DNA from: Neofusicoccum parvum
Lineage: Eukaryota; Ascomycota; Dothideomycetes; Botryosphaeriales; Botryosphaeriaceae
DNA length: 64,000 bases
Assembly: GCA_020912385.1 (NCBI GenBank)
Contig: CP087208.1
Coordinates: 62,001-126,000 of the forward strand
Direction of reading: 5' to 3'
Shown: positions 44,307-54,935 of the stretch, piece after piece
How the letters are laid out: each line of letters begins with the position of its first letter
Position numbering within the stretch: position 1 is the stretch's first letter
Program-made: the position numbers and the translations under genes
Notes under the pieces: model-generated
The model's input: only the letters and a program-made list of their open reading frames with translations
The model's database searches: none
What the model was told of the DNA's origin: nothing

Positions 44307-45483
44307 CTAGAAGGCCTGCTTAACAAGGTCTTCACTCAGTGCCCACAGCTTCTTCGCACTGTTGGCATCAGTGGCATGTGGAGCCGCGTCTATCAGGTGG
44401 CAGTCACTTAAGTAGATGCCCTTAAGTTCTGCGAAGTTCATCAATATCAATTTCCAGAAGGACTCTATTGGTCACTTACCACTCAGAGCGGGATCAATAG
44501 CAGCAACCAAGGTAGTTGATGCACCCTCTTCGATACTTGCCTTGGGTTTGTATTGACTCAACAACGCGCCGGTGGCTGCCATCGTCTTCGGATCCATGTT
44601 TCTCGACAGATCTGTGCCGATCACTTTCCACAGAGTAAGCCGAGTGTACAAGAGCGCGAGTATTCAGCAGGACTTACTCCCGGGATGAACGGCGTAAGAT
44701 ACCACGCCCTGCGCGGCCAGTCGCCTGTTCAGCTCCACCGAGAACAGGATGTTCGCCGTCTTACTCTGGCCGTACGCCACCATACCCGCGTATCCGTCGG
44801 CGTTAGGCTTGACCAGCTCATCAGGCCAGAGAGGGGGAAACACGCTCGATTCTTCTTCCGGAACGGGCTTGCCTTCCAAGTTGTAGTCATGGAAGCGGAC
44901 TGGAGACACTCGATGGCCCTCGCTGCTGAGGTTGATCACACGAGTGGCTCCGGGGGTGCTCTTCTTAGCCGCGGCCAGGAGGCGGTCGGTGAGCAGGTTG
45001 GTCAGGAGGAAATGGCCGATGTGGTTTCCGGCGAACTGACTCTCGATGCCCTCTGGAGACACCGACCGAGTGAACACCCAGAAGCCGGCGTTGTTGATCA
45101 GAATATCGAGGCGTGGGGCCAGGGTGTTGATCTCTTCGGCAGCACGCCGAACGGAGGCCTGAGACGTCAGGTCTACCAGGACAGACTTGACGTTCGCGTT
45201 TGGCTTGACAGCCTTGATGTCGGCGATCACCTCATCAAGCTTGGACTGGGTGCGGGAAATCAGGAGGAGAAGCTCGGGGTCATGTTTGGCGAAAGCCACC
45301 GCGGTCGCACCACCAAGACCAGTCCGGGCGACGCCGGTGATGGCCACTGTGGAAACGCGTCAAGTTTGTTTCTCGGCATGTCTTCAGCGACGACTTACCG
45401 ATGCGGCCTTTGATCTGGCTCGCAAAGGCCTCGGCCACTTCGGCGGCCTTCGTGTCGTGTCCAAATTCGGCGCGGGTAGTCAT
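44307..45483 (-). CDS. Short-chain dehydrogenase/reductase (retinol dehydrogenase-like)
   Basis: Classical-type SDR, four exons (45399-45483, 44678-45346, 44480-44623, 44307-44428), 339 aa. The cofactor motif is ITGVARTGLGGATAVAF, a variant with one extra residue between the glycines that many fungal members share. NNAG is followed by the catalytic Ser in VINLSSEGHR and YGQSKTAN with Tyr and Lys. HPGMIGTDLSRNM follows the exon 2-3 join. The C terminus (GIYLSDCHLIDAAPHAT, then SEDLVKQAF) is complete. The layout resembles retinol-dehydrogenase/WWOX-like reductases of fungi. No membrane anchor is evident. Cofactor preference and substrate cannot be assigned. A second in-frame ATG at 45498 would add five residues. 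Confidence 0.93.
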
Positions 45484-45937
45484 TTTGGCTGTGTTCAAGT
45501 TTCTAGTGGAATCAGATTGCTGGTGTAGGCGTGAGTGGCTGAGTGCGGATGTCTCGATGGCTGGTTCGTCAGTCCCGACGGGCCAGCGCTGTATTTGTAG
45601 TTTTGCTTCGTTCTTGAATCGACCAGCATTCTGTTAGGCGCTGCCTCTCTATGAATTTCTAAGCATGTGTTTGGAGTCCTGGGTTTCCCCGGAGGTCAAG
45701 TCTGCGGTGCGTCATGGCGGACTGAGGCGAGGCGGGCAACTCCGGCAGCGAGGGAAGGCCAGCTTCGGGCCCCAGAGGCGGCTTCCTTCGGGCCCCAGTG
45801 GCGGCTGCCTTCGGGCCCGCATGCACGGCCAACTTCGGCCGCCCGTCTGCGCCAGCCCTCACCTCGCAACACCGTCTGCGCACCTCCTCCAGGCACACCC
45901 CTCCCGGCCGTGCTCGACAGCCGAAGCCGCGCCTCAG
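45484..45937. other. Divergent intergenic region with GGGCCC repeats
   Basis: Shared upstream region of the SDR (-) and the Zn2Cys6 regulator (+). Around 45760-45820 there are three imperfect copies of a TTCGGGCCC(CAG)-containing unit about 24 bp apart. The regulator's frame is open upstream to 45665, but the repeat-derived sequence there is low-complexity, so the start at 45938 is preferred. Confidence 0.45.
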
Positions 45938-48031
45938 ATGACAGATCCTCAGGCCCCAGACAGCGCTGGCGCAGCGGCCGCCCTGCCGCGTCGTAACTAC
46001 CAAGCCTGTCTGGAGTGCAAGCGGCACAAGGTCAAGTGCAACATGGGCAGCTCGGAAAGTCCTCAGCCGCCATGCATCAGGTGCCGCCGCGCCCAGCTCC
46101 AGTGCGTGTTCGGCCCTGTCCGGAGGCTCAGATCGCGCGTGAGGCGGAAGAACGGTGCAGGTGTGCCGCCCACTGCCGCGGCCGCTCCCATTCCTCCGCC
46201 CGTCGACGCTCGCGAAGATGATTTGCGAGCCGAGAGCAGAAGTCCCCCGCATGCCGAAGCTCAGGCGCACAGCGAGACTCATCACGACGTCCGCGAAGGA
46301 TCTCCTGATGCGGCCGAGGCCACGGTGCCGTCGACCGATGATGCCCGCGCCGCAGCGCCCGGATATAACCTTTCTTCGTGGAACCATTTCAATATTTGCC
46401 GAGACGGATACCTCACTCCTGCAGAGGCCGATCATCTTGTCGACCACTTTTTCCGATGGATGCACCCCGTTTTCCCACTCGTCGACCAGCAATACAGTTC
46501 CAGTGCGAATCGAGAGCAGTTGATCACACGGGAACCTTTCCTGTGCGCCACTATCCTTGCCATTTGTTCGAGATGCTCGTGGATCCATGCGTATCCTGCG
46601 TCCCCAAGAGCCATTGAGGCTCACGGCATGTTATACCGACACCTGCAGTCGGAGATTTCACGGTGCATATGGGCTCCTGACCGACGCCGCAACGCCAGAG
46701 CTCTGGGGCTCATCGAGGGTATTGTGCTTCTTGTTGAGTGGCACACCCGCTCTTTGGATCTCGTATCTCCCCCGATGGATATATCGGGTCCTTACGCCCT
46801 CGGAAGCTATTCGTTCAACCCTTGCCCTAGCTCTACATTGCCGGATGTGTCAAACTTCGAGTCCGAGGTGCTCAATGCCTCTGAGACAATCAAGTCCCTG
46901 CTCACAGCCACATGGCGCCTTCTCGGCATTGCTATAACCCTCTCCGATGAGATTGGCCTGCATCAGGTCATCACCAAAGCCGGCGAGAGGCAAATGCAGG
47001 ACGGCACCGATGGGCCACGCCGGGCGCGCGTACGAGACTTTTTAGTCACCCTCGTTTGGGAACATTCATTCCGACTCGGCCGCAAATGCGTGCTTGTTCT
47101 TCCACCAACCCCGCCAGAGCCCGCACAACGAGAGCCGGCCAGCCAGTTGAGCGCGCTTTTGGACAGCAGGACTGAACTGTACCGGCTCCTCCAACTCGTT
47201 GAGAGCACAGTGTATTCTACGCCCCGTCACACCGCAGACATCATCACCTCCGGCCGATACGTTTCCATCATCAGCGACTTCTCAGGCTACCTCGCCGCCT
47301 GGAGAAGCCGCTTCGAGCATCTCAAGGGGCCTGGTCCCTTGAGGAAACACCTCGAAATCATCTGGCATAGCGCACGAACCTTCCTTAACTGCGTTGCGGT
47401 GCAGGCCTTTGCTATCCGTTGCGCGACCGCGGGGCGGAGGCCGTCCTCCAGAGGCGCGGGCGCGGGAGCAGCGAGCAATACCCAGAGCTTCACGCAGTCT
47501 GCACAGCACTATCAGGACCTCAGCCTGGCTGAGGACGTGACCAAAGACGCCGAACAAGTCCTCGAGATCGCTCTGGCGCTGCATCGTGAAGGCTATCTCC
47601 GCCACGCCCCCATGAACCTCATGTACCACATCATGGCCGCGTCGATGCTTCTTCTGAAACTGCAGCTTCTGCCGGTCCGCATCAGTGGCAAGAGGGGCGC
47701 CGGAGACCCGATGGCCCCTCTGAAACAGATCGCCAAGGCTCTGGAAGAAGCCGGCATCGACGATGTCCACGTGTGTTGCCGGTTTGCATCTTGCTTCAAG
47801 AGGCTGATGCGCAAGATTGAGGCAGACCGCGAGCAGCCTCGGCCAACAGTCGAAGCTTCAGACCCAGGCCACCAAGGCCTTGAGTCCGTCTCCGGGATCC
47901 TATGGCCCAGCGGGGATCCTGACGCTGCAGCCGACGCCACGGCAACGGGATTGCCGTTTGGCACTTCTCTCTGCGAGGGACTCTTCTCGCTGGAGCAAGA
48001 TGGCGAATGGCCGCGCTGGTTGGCTTTCTGA
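45938..48031 (+). CDS. Zn2Cys6 transcription factor with fungal-specific domain
   Basis: Intronless regulator of 697 aa. The start MTDPQAPDSAG lies 22 residues before a canonical binuclear zinc cluster, CLECKRHKVKC followed by CIRCRRAQLQC, with basic residues at the expected DNA-contact positions (KRHK). A Pro/Ala/Glu-rich linker follows. A fungal_trans-type middle-homology region begins near GYLTPAEADHLVDHFFRWMH and continues through FPLVDQQYSS, a LCATILAICSR helix and ATWRLLGIAITLSDEIGLHQ to VTLVWEHSFRLGRK. The C-terminal part is helical. No adjacent catabolic cluster is obvious, although the divergent SDR shares its 450-bp upstream region and could be its target; that is inference from position only. 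Confidence 0.93.
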   Translation: MTDPQAPDSAGAAAALPRRNYQACLECKRHKVKCNMGSSESPQPPCIRCRRAQLQCVFGPVRRLRSRVRRKNGAGVPPTAAAAPIPPPVDAREDDLRAESRSPPHAEAQAHSETHHDVREGSPDAAEATVPSTDDARAAAPGYNLSSWNHFNICRDGYLTPAEADHLVDHFFRWMHPVFPLVDQQYSSSANREQLITREPFLCATILAICSRCSWIHAYPASPRAIEAHGMLYRHLQSEISRCIWAPDRRRNARALGLIEGIVLLVEWHTRSLDLVSPPMDISGPYALGSYSFNPCPSSTLPDVSNFESEVLNASETIKSLLTATWRLLGIAITLSDEIGLHQVITKAGERQMQDGTDGPRRARVRDFLVTLVWEHSFRLGRKCVLVLPPTPPEPAQREPASQLSALLDSRTELYRLLQLVESTVYSTPRHTADIITSGRYVSIISDFSGYLAAWRSRFEHLKGPGPLRKHLEIIWHSARTFLNCVAVQAFAIRCATAGRRPSSRGAGAGAASNTQSFTQSAQHYQDLSLAEDVTKDAEQVLEIALALHREGYLRHAPMNLMYHIMAASMLLLKLQLLPVRISGKRGAGDPMAPLKQIAKALEEAGIDDVHVCCRFASCFKRLMRKIEADREQPRPTVEASDPGHQGLESVSGILWPSGDPDAAADATATGLPFGTSLCEGLFSLEQDGEWPRWLAF

Positions 48032-48757
48032 GCAGATGAGTTATGAAGGGCGAGGAAAGAAATTCAGCTGATCTTGTGCGGCTTGACCGTTGAGGCCGCG
48101 GCCTCGGCGTCCATCGCAAACGCTGAGTGCTGGGTTTTTACTGCTCATGTGCGCAGTCGCGTTGGGAACAAGAGTGAGGGTTGAGGATATTTGTAGATGG
48201 CGATGTTTTGGTATCCATTGGTCACAGGTGCGGGCTTTACGTCAGGGTTGGTGTGGTCTTGGGCGTTGGGTCGCTGCGAGCTCCGCGGCTCGAGACATGC
48301 GGGATTAGATTCCGAATGCACAACCCATTCTGATCCCATGTCATGGCGTGGTGTGCAAGAATCTACTCAAGGCCATGCATCACGAGCGCTCTTTGTTCTC
48401 TGGTTCGGAGGTGAAGTTTTTCGGTCCGGACGGGATGAGCGATGGTGCCATTCGCAAGTCTTGCCCGTAATCCCCCGTAGTCCCTAATAACGCATCGAAC
48501 TGGGGCTTGACGTCGGCTTTAGGGCGACACATGACAGCTGCCTTGAGGTTCTGCGGTGTTTTCGGAGCTCAAGTCCACACCGTCCGATGGTACCGTGGCC
48601 GGCGGGCGTGGGTCACCACCACGCCAACGGATTTCAGAGCTCCGCCACAACTCCTTACCACCTCAAAAAAAAAAAAAAAAACATCGCAACATCACGCAAT
48701 TGCCGCAGCATCCACAGCGAAAGCTGGTCGAGCAGCCTGCGCTAAAGTTCTCTCAAG

Positions 48758-48765
48758 TATAAAAG
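48758..48765 (+). promoter_or_regulatory. TATA box of an unassigned transcript
   Basis: A consensus TATAAAAG is followed at once by a pyrimidine-rich tract (CTCTCCTCGCCCCTTCTCTTC), the arrangement of strong fungal promoters. No annotated-type gene follows, only short ORFs. Confidence 0.55.
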
Positions 48766-48964
48766 ACCTTTCGCTCTCCTCGCCCCTTCTCTTCTTTTTT
48801 TCTTCAAGTCTGCACTTCCAGGCTTGCCGACCGTCAATTTCCTCGCTGTCAACGAGCTTCAAGCACAATAAAGCCGTACAAAGACAAGCAATCGCCCTCA
48901 TCAGCTGCTACCAACAAGAAGCAAGCTCTCCTCACCCTCACGCGTGTAGACAAGTCAAAAACTG

Positions 48965-49020
48965 GTATGTTTCTCCTCAAGCTCTGCCACGCGATGAACC
49001 ATCTACTAACACTCAAGCAG
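48965..49020 (+). other. Predicted spliceosomal intron (UTR or non-coding transcript)
   Basis: GTATGT donor, perfect TACTAAC branch point (49004-49010) and CAG acceptor spaced ten bases later give a 56-bp intron on the + strand, about 200 bp downstream of the TATA box. No long ORF uses it, so it probably lies in a 5' UTR or a non-coding RNA. Confidence 0.5.
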
Positions 49021-49100
49021 TCAACCTCTTCAAAGCAAACAAACAAACAATCAATCAAACCCCCCTCTGACTGTTACCTGCTTCAGCAAGGCCGTCAGAA

Positions 49101-49287
49101 GATGCTTCAAGAAAGTGGCTTACAAAAGAACAGCCTATCAGCCTTGCTAGGTGGAAAGCCACCAAGCAACACAGCAGCCACCCAAAGCAAAAACAAGTGG
49201 AGGATAACAGCATCACAGCTACAGGCTGTACTCAGCTTTGCGCAAGACACACAGCGGTTTATAAACAGAGATGAACCTATAGCGTAG
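49101..49287 (+). CDS. Candidate short ORF, 61 codons
   Basis: An ATG frame downstream of the predicted UTR intron encodes MLQESGLQKNSLSALLGGKP and continues, Ser/Gln/Asn-rich, to WRITASQLQAVLSFAQDTQ and ends at 49287. There is no signal peptide and no family match from memory. Codon use is A-ending and unlike the GC-ending codons of the surrounding genes. It may be a real small protein of the TATA-driven transcript or a chance frame. Confidence 0.25.
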
Positions 49288-49501
49288 AACACTCTTTACA
49301 CCACACACCTAACACCTTACTCTCCGCCTCCCTTTACCTTCTCCTTCTCTCAAATTGACACACAAAATGTATACTAGCATTGAAATTCTTTGAATAGTCG
49401 TAGCCTGCATATCGCTCAGGGCGATGGGTCAGGGTAAATGAATTCAACTCAACTCAACTCAAACCCCCCTCAAATCATCAAAAAGTCAACCAGCATCCAA
49501 C

Positions 49502-49660
49502 ATGGGCTGGAAACGCCTCTTGCAGCGCATGTTCTGCCTGCCGATCGAGCCGTCGTCGCACAAAATCAAGTGCACGACAACGCGCTCAGACATGGTCCCA
49601 GAGATCATTGTCATCCCAAAATCTCTCCCATGGCCTTATGGCCCGGATGAGCAAGTTTAA
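49502..49660 (+). CDS. Candidate short ORF, 52 codons, Met-Gly start
   Basis: The ATG is in a good fungal context (CCAACATGG) after an A/C-rich leader. The peptide starts MGWKRLLQRMFCLPIEPSSH and ends LPWPYGPDEQV. Its codons are mixed G/C-ending and it has a basic amphipathic N terminus with Cys at position 12, which could be a lipid-anchored membrane-binding segment, although Trp at position 3 is not favourable for N-myristoylation. It may be the coding part of the spliced transcript that begins near 48.79 kb. Unrecognised. Confidence 0.35.
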   Translation: MGWKRLLQRMFCLPIEPSSHKIKCTTTRSDMVPEIIVIPKSLPWPYGPDEQV

Positions 49661-50351
49661 GTCGCCGATGGGGCACAAGTGGAGGGGTTTGGGGGAGTTT
49701 GTTTTCGTCGTTGGTGTTGGGGAACTCAAAGTGGTGGGAAAGTGGCGATTTCGCCTTGACGAAGCAATGGATAATGAATCATGAGGGATGAATGGCGTTT
49801 TGGAATCTTGTACTGGTGTTCTGGGCATGGGCAGTGGCGTTTTTGGAGTGTAATGGCGGCATTTTGGGATTGGAATCACAGGAAGGGAAAGTGGTGGACA
49901 AGTGGCGAGTTCGCCGTGATTGCGAAAAGAGCATTCACTCAGAGGCACATTCGTTTATAGACACATTCATTCATGGATACATTCGTTGACAAACACATTC
50001 ATTTGCCCACAATGACTGCAAATTTCCGAATTTAGAACTCCAAGTGCTGAAATTACTTAAATGATGTGTGTTAACTCCAGGAATTTCTGCCACATTGTTG
50101 TGACTGATCGAGGCTGTTGCTTTGAGTTCTGATATAGTGATGGCAACACGCCCACGAAGGATGAATTGAAGTCTCATCAGATGGAATGCAACACGCGCAT
50201 CCGTCCGTGGGTAGTTGAAGTATTCATACGGACGTGACTGTGCAATAAGAAAAATCCAAAGCCATCTGGACGAATGCTTCAACTCCCTATGTGTTGACTT
50301 GTTGCACCACCTCCGAGTCAATCTAGTACCAACCCTGATCATACTCTCCAC

Positions 50352-51999
50352 TCATTTACTGTACTTCTTCCGCAAAATTTCATCGTACTTGAGCACAGCC
50401 CCGAGCACCGTCTGAGCCCCAACACTGCAATTCTCCGGTGAAGCGTATTCAAGCGGAGAATGGCTGATGCCATCCCGACACGGCGTGAACACCATTGCCG
50501 TGGGGACCACCATGTTGGTGTAGATCGAGTCGTGGCCTGAGCCGTGTCAGCACAACGAATCCTCATTTTCTTATCTTAGCCACCTCCGCATGGAAGCACC
50601 TACCAGTGTGAGAAATCAGCCTCTGGTAGCTGTACCCCATCTCCTTCGCCGCGCTCTCCACACACGCCACCGCTTCGGCGTCGAAATCCGACGGATCGTA
50701 GCTCCAGACGTTGCTGTAATCGGTGACTTCCAGGCCATGCGTGGCGGCAACCTTGTGCACGAAATCCTCAATCTGACCGGTCATACCCTGGAGGACCGCC
50801 GGTTCAGGGTGTTGCATGCTGAAGGAGAAGTCGACGGAGGAGGGGATGTTGCAGAAGTTCTGCGGCGAGGACTTGAAAAGCGAGACGGTTGCCATTCCGC
50901 CGTTCGAGGCGTGGCCGATGCGCTCGACTTCGAGGACGATTTTGGCGGCGCCGACGAGGGCGTCTTTACGGATCTGGACGGAGTTCAGCGCATGATTCAG
51001 GTATCACTTCGACCTCACTCACGTCCATGGGCGTTGTATCTGTCTGCAAACCATTAGCAGAGCTCTCGGAAGCAACAGCAAAAGGTACTCACATGTCTCG
51101 TGACTCCACGCAACGAAACGTCGTACCAGCGCATGCCTTGCGCCCCATCCACAACGCCTACATCCAACCCTGCCTTTTCCAACCTCGACCCCTGCTCGAT
51201 ATGCTTCACCCTGATCAGCCGCGCACCCAATCCCAAGAAATCACGCACTCACGATCTCAAAGTGCGCGCTGAGCGGGTTCGTCTTGTACGACACCTCCCG
51301 CGTCCCCATGTACCCAATCCTCCGCAGCTCATCCCCGATCGTCGTCGTCCGATCCGCCGTATCCGTGCACGCGTGCGCGTACGCGATGTCCAGCTTATGC
51401 GCCCACACGGCCGAGGACATGCAACCTGCGCCGCATCAGCCACGCGCCTGCCCCGCGGTCAGCCACTCGCACGTACCGGGCGGAAACCTGGCGCCCTCCT
51501 CGTTGGTCCAGTTGACGACGGCGACGGGCGCGAAGGTGGTCCAGCCGCTCTCCCTGAGCACCTTGACGACCTCCAGCCCCGTGAACACGCCCAGCGGCCC
51601 GTCGAACCGGCCGCCGCTCTGCACGCTGTCCAGGTGGCTGCCCACGCCGATCGGCGCCACGTCGTCCCTCTCTCCGGGGAGCGTCGCCCACTGGCACCCC
51701 ATGGCGTCGACCTCGTACTTCAGCCCGAGCGCCCGCGCCTCCTCCGCGAAGTGGTCGCGCGCCGTCTTGTCGGCGTCGTCGCAGGAGAGGCGGCGCAGGC
51801 CGCCGTCCGGCGTGGCTCCGGCCGCGTCGGCGGTGGAGTGGAGGGTGTCCCAGATGCGGGACTGGGAGACGCGGAGGTTGTGGACGTGGCGGCGGGCGCG
51901 GAAGGGGGAAGATGGGGGGAGGGGTTTTGCGAAGCATGAGGTTAGGGAAGGTTGGGTGAACGCGTGACGGAGGGGGAAGTGCATAAGTCTGGGAGGCAT
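50352..51999 (-). CDS. M20 family amidohydrolase (N-carbamoyl-L-amino acid hydrolase/beta-ureidopropionase type)
   Basis: Zinc-dependent hydrolase of the hydantoinase/carbamoylase subgroup, which removes carbamoyl or ureido groups from amino-acid-like substrates. Six exons (51477-51999, 51253-51425, 51093-51203, 51023-51043, 50604-50973, 50352-50536) join to 460 aa. Metal and substrate motifs are GVGSHLDSVQSGGRFDGPLG, NWTNEEGARFPPGCM, EIHIEQGSRLEKAG and, across a 21-bp exon, TRHTDTTPMDIRKDALVGAA. The C terminus has HDSIYTNMVVPTAMVFTPC with the last ligand region. The N-terminal 50 residues are Arg/Ser/Pro-rich without acids and may be a mitochondrial leader. It is divergent from an MFS transporter 611 bp away, suggesting uptake plus breakdown of one substrate. 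Confidence 0.92.
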
Positions 52000-52610
52000 T
52001 TTGGAGGATGGGTTTGGTAGGTGACTTCAGTTGCAAGAAGGATGGCTGAAGGGAATCAAATAGCAAAAAACAAGTGACATTAGCTGAGATAAAGCTGAAG
52101 TTGATATCTCCCACCTACGAGTGGATGCCATACTTCTCTCCGTCCATGCATGGGGTCCTGGCAGAGACCCCCGCAGACGGCGTTCAAGTCCCGTTCAAGT
52201 CCCGTTCAACCTCCGTCCAACAGCCGTTCAGCAGCCCTCGGGACACGATGGTGTTCAACGCCGAATCCCCCGATAAAGAGCTTTGTGGATCGATACGCCG
52301 GTCCCGCTGCATAGCTCCGGCAGAGGGTGACAGCTATCTCGCGTCTCATCCCACTTTACGCGCTGACTCAGCGGCGCATATCAATGTTGCCCCGCGGCCA
52401 CCCCTCGGGGCACCACTTTCGCATTGCCTATGCGAGGCTTTCCGGCTGCCCATGACGGGAGGGGTCTCCCTGCGCGTGCGCTTGCTACTCATGGGTAGGA
52501 TAACGACGATAAACATTAGGTGAGACAACCCTGCACGAGGAGATCATATATCAGCTGCTGCAACTCCGGAAGACTTGCTGCGAGTCTGCACTTCAGACAC
52601 AGACGTAGTC
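52000..52610. promoter_or_regulatory. Shared divergent promoter, M20 amidohydrolase and MFS transporter
   Basis: 611-bp head-to-head spacer. It holds tandem copies of GTTCAAGTCCC (52182-52203, with a third diverged GTTCAACCTCC to 52214), which could be regulator-binding sites for both genes. No coding frame is supported. Confidence 0.45.
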
Positions 52611-54421
52611 ATGGCGGTACCGCGTGAAGAGATGGTTCCCGGAACCGTGCACCTTGTCGATACGGCGCATGACATGCACTCACAGCATGCGCGCGGTAAC
52701 AAGGACATTGTTCTCGTGCCGCAGCCCAGCAGCGACCCGGAAGACCCGCTGAATTGGTCGAGTAGGCGGAAAGGACTTGCGATTGGGATGGCATACGTCT
52801 ATACGCTTGGTGTGGGGATCTCCACGGCGGTCCAGTACAGCGGTATGTTGTGTGGAATGACACAATTTCACTAGTCTACTGACAAACCTGCATAGTACTC
52901 ACGCCGATTGCCGAGGACACGGGAATCACGGTAGCGCAGCTCAACCTCGGGACTGGATTGATGTTTCTCTTCCTCGGATGGGCGAATTTGCTCTGGCAGC
53001 CTCTGGCTCTGGTTTACGGCCGCCGGGGCGTCTACGTGCTCTCGGCATTTCTGTGTACGTTTCCAGTCATTTGGTCGGCCTACTCGACGAGCAAGGGAGA
53101 GTGGTATGCGCACAGGATCATCCTTGGGATCTTCGCCGCCCCGATTGAGTCGCTTCCTGAGATCACCGTTCCGGACTTGTACTTTGCCCACGAGCGTGGA
53201 ACCTACATGGGCATCTACGCCTTTCTTCTCTTCGGGTCCAATTTCCTTGCCCCGTGAGTCGCTCCAACGCAGTTTCGGAGAAACAAATTGAAGCCGAGCT
53301 GACAATGTTCCAGATTCTTTGCGGGGTGGATCAACGTAGCTGCAGGCTGGAGGTGGGTTATGCATTTTGGAGCCATTGTGCAAGCAGTCTCCTTCGTGAT
53401 CTGTTATTTCTTTATGGAAGAGACCATGTATTTCCGGAAGACGATCGAAGGAGAAGAAGTCACGACCAAGGTCTCTGATGAACCTGAGGAGACGAAAGTG
53501 CCATATGAGAAGGCAGAGCCATCCGAGAGTCAGACATCAGATCCAGAGACGGGGGCCCACGCCGGGCAGGTTGAGCGGAAAGCAGAGCCGTTGACATGGC
53601 GCTCGTACTGGAGAAAGCTCTCGCTCTTCGTTCGCGTGGAGGGCCGGCCATCCAACAAGGCCATGTTCACAATGATGTGGCGTCCGCTGCCGCTGATGTA
53701 CCACTTTCCGTCAGTTTCGTGGGCTGGCTTGTGAGTGTGCCCTTTCGCTTGGTGTAAAGTAAGTGCTGATCGTTCCAGTGTGTATGGGACATGCCTGTCC
53801 TGGTACAACGTGCTCAACGCGACCGCATCTCAAGTGCTCAGCGCGGCGCCATACAACTTCTCTTCTGGACTTGTGGGCACGGCATACCTCTCGCCCTTCC
53901 TTGCAGCGGGGCTTGGAGCAGTGTGGAGCGGATGGTCAGCAGACAAGCTGGCCATCTACCTGGCGCGGCGCAATGGAGGCATCCGCGAACCAGAACAACG
54001 TCTGTGGTCACTTTTGTTGTCCGGAGTGCTGTGCGCCGCCGGACTCATCCTGTGGGGCGTCGGAGCGGCGCGAGAGGTGCACTGGTTCGGACTCATCTTC
54101 GGGTTGGGCATGCTGGCGTTCAGCGTGGTGTGCGGAGGGTCAATCACGCTGTCGTACGACGTGGACTGCTTCAAGGAGATCTCGGGCGAGTCGATGATCT
54201 CGGTCATCATCATCCGCAACACGCTGGGGTTCGCCGTGTCGTACGGCATCAACCCGTGGATCGACCACATGGGGCTGCAGAACTGCTTCATCACGGTTGC
54301 CATGGTGGCGCTGGCCTGCACGTACACGTTCCTGCCGATGGTGTGGTACGGGAAGCAGCTGAGGCGGTTTTCGGCGAAGAAGTACTGGGAGTACGTCGCG
54401 ACGAGCGTGGTGTCGCATTAG
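52611..54421 (+). CDS. MFS transporter (DHA1-type, HOL1/polyamine-drug group)
   Basis: Plasma-membrane proton antiporter/uptake carrier of the major facilitator superfamily. Four exons (52611-52842, 52896-53253, 53314-53730, 53779-54421) give 549 aa. The N terminus has the DPEDPLNWSSRRKG motif common to fungal DHA1 carriers, followed by helix 1. GWANLLWQPLALVYGRRGVY is the loop 2-3 motif A equivalent. A central loop rich in Glu/Lys (EGEEVTTKVSDEPEE) separates two six-helix bundles, and SGWSADKLAIYLARRNGG marks the second half. The ends match family size. Divergent from the M20 amidohydrolase, so a nitrogenous substrate such as a ureido compound is a reasonable but unproven guess. Confidence 0.93.
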
Positions 54422-54935
54422 CGCAGCGGCAGGCTGGGCAGAGTCAGGGCCTGGGGTGTTGTTCAGTTGATCGACGTGAGACCTGGGGTCTTCGGACACG
54501 GAAGTGTCTGTCCAGAGGGGGCACATGGGCGAACACGGGTTCCGCGGGGCACGCGAAGGCGTTTGCTGCACGCATAGCCAGGTAGACCAATCAACGGAGA
54601 GCAGCTGCGATTGGCTGCGAGTGAATCTGCGCCTGCGTGAGGGACGAAACGGAAGGCCGGCTGCTGGCCGTGAGTGTTGTTCCTGCATTGGCCGACACGG
54701 AAGGCTGCGATCCGTTGGACCCTGGCGGGGGCGGTGAGCGCGCGGTGCGCGCCCGGGGAACACCCGACACATTTGTTGCTCAACGCGTCGACCAGCGCAG
54801 CAATCCTTCGCGCGACTTCGGACCCCGCGGCCTCCCTGAGCAGCTGCTTCATCTTTTCTCGACCCATTGGCCCGCCAGAGCACCACCGTCCACCAACGTT
54901 CCCTCCCTGCGCGCGCCCAACAGCCCTCGGTCGCC
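54422..54935. other. Intergenic upstream of ERG2
   Basis: 3' flank of the MFS gene and promoter/5' UTR of ERG2. The frames seen on both strands overlap MFS shadows and lack motifs. Confidence 0.4.

Larger units (their letters stand above)
48032..50351. other. 2.3-kb interval without a firm gene
   Basis: Contains an A17 run (48665-48681), a TATA box (48758), a CT-rich tract, a well-formed intron (48965-49020), simple repeats such as (AAAC)n near 49036-49060 and (AACTC)n near 49443-49462, and two short ORFs described separately. Composition is more A/C-rich than neighbouring genes. Downstream of 49.7 kb I see nothing gene-like. Confidence 0.5.

Noticed and set aside
48665..48681. A17 run as a retrotransposon tail
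   Set aside because: No reverse transcriptase, target-site duplication or element-like sequence lies next to it.
48507..49070. 187-codon frame running through the A17 tract
   Set aside because: It runs straight through the poly-A run, the TATA box and the predicted intron; composition is random.
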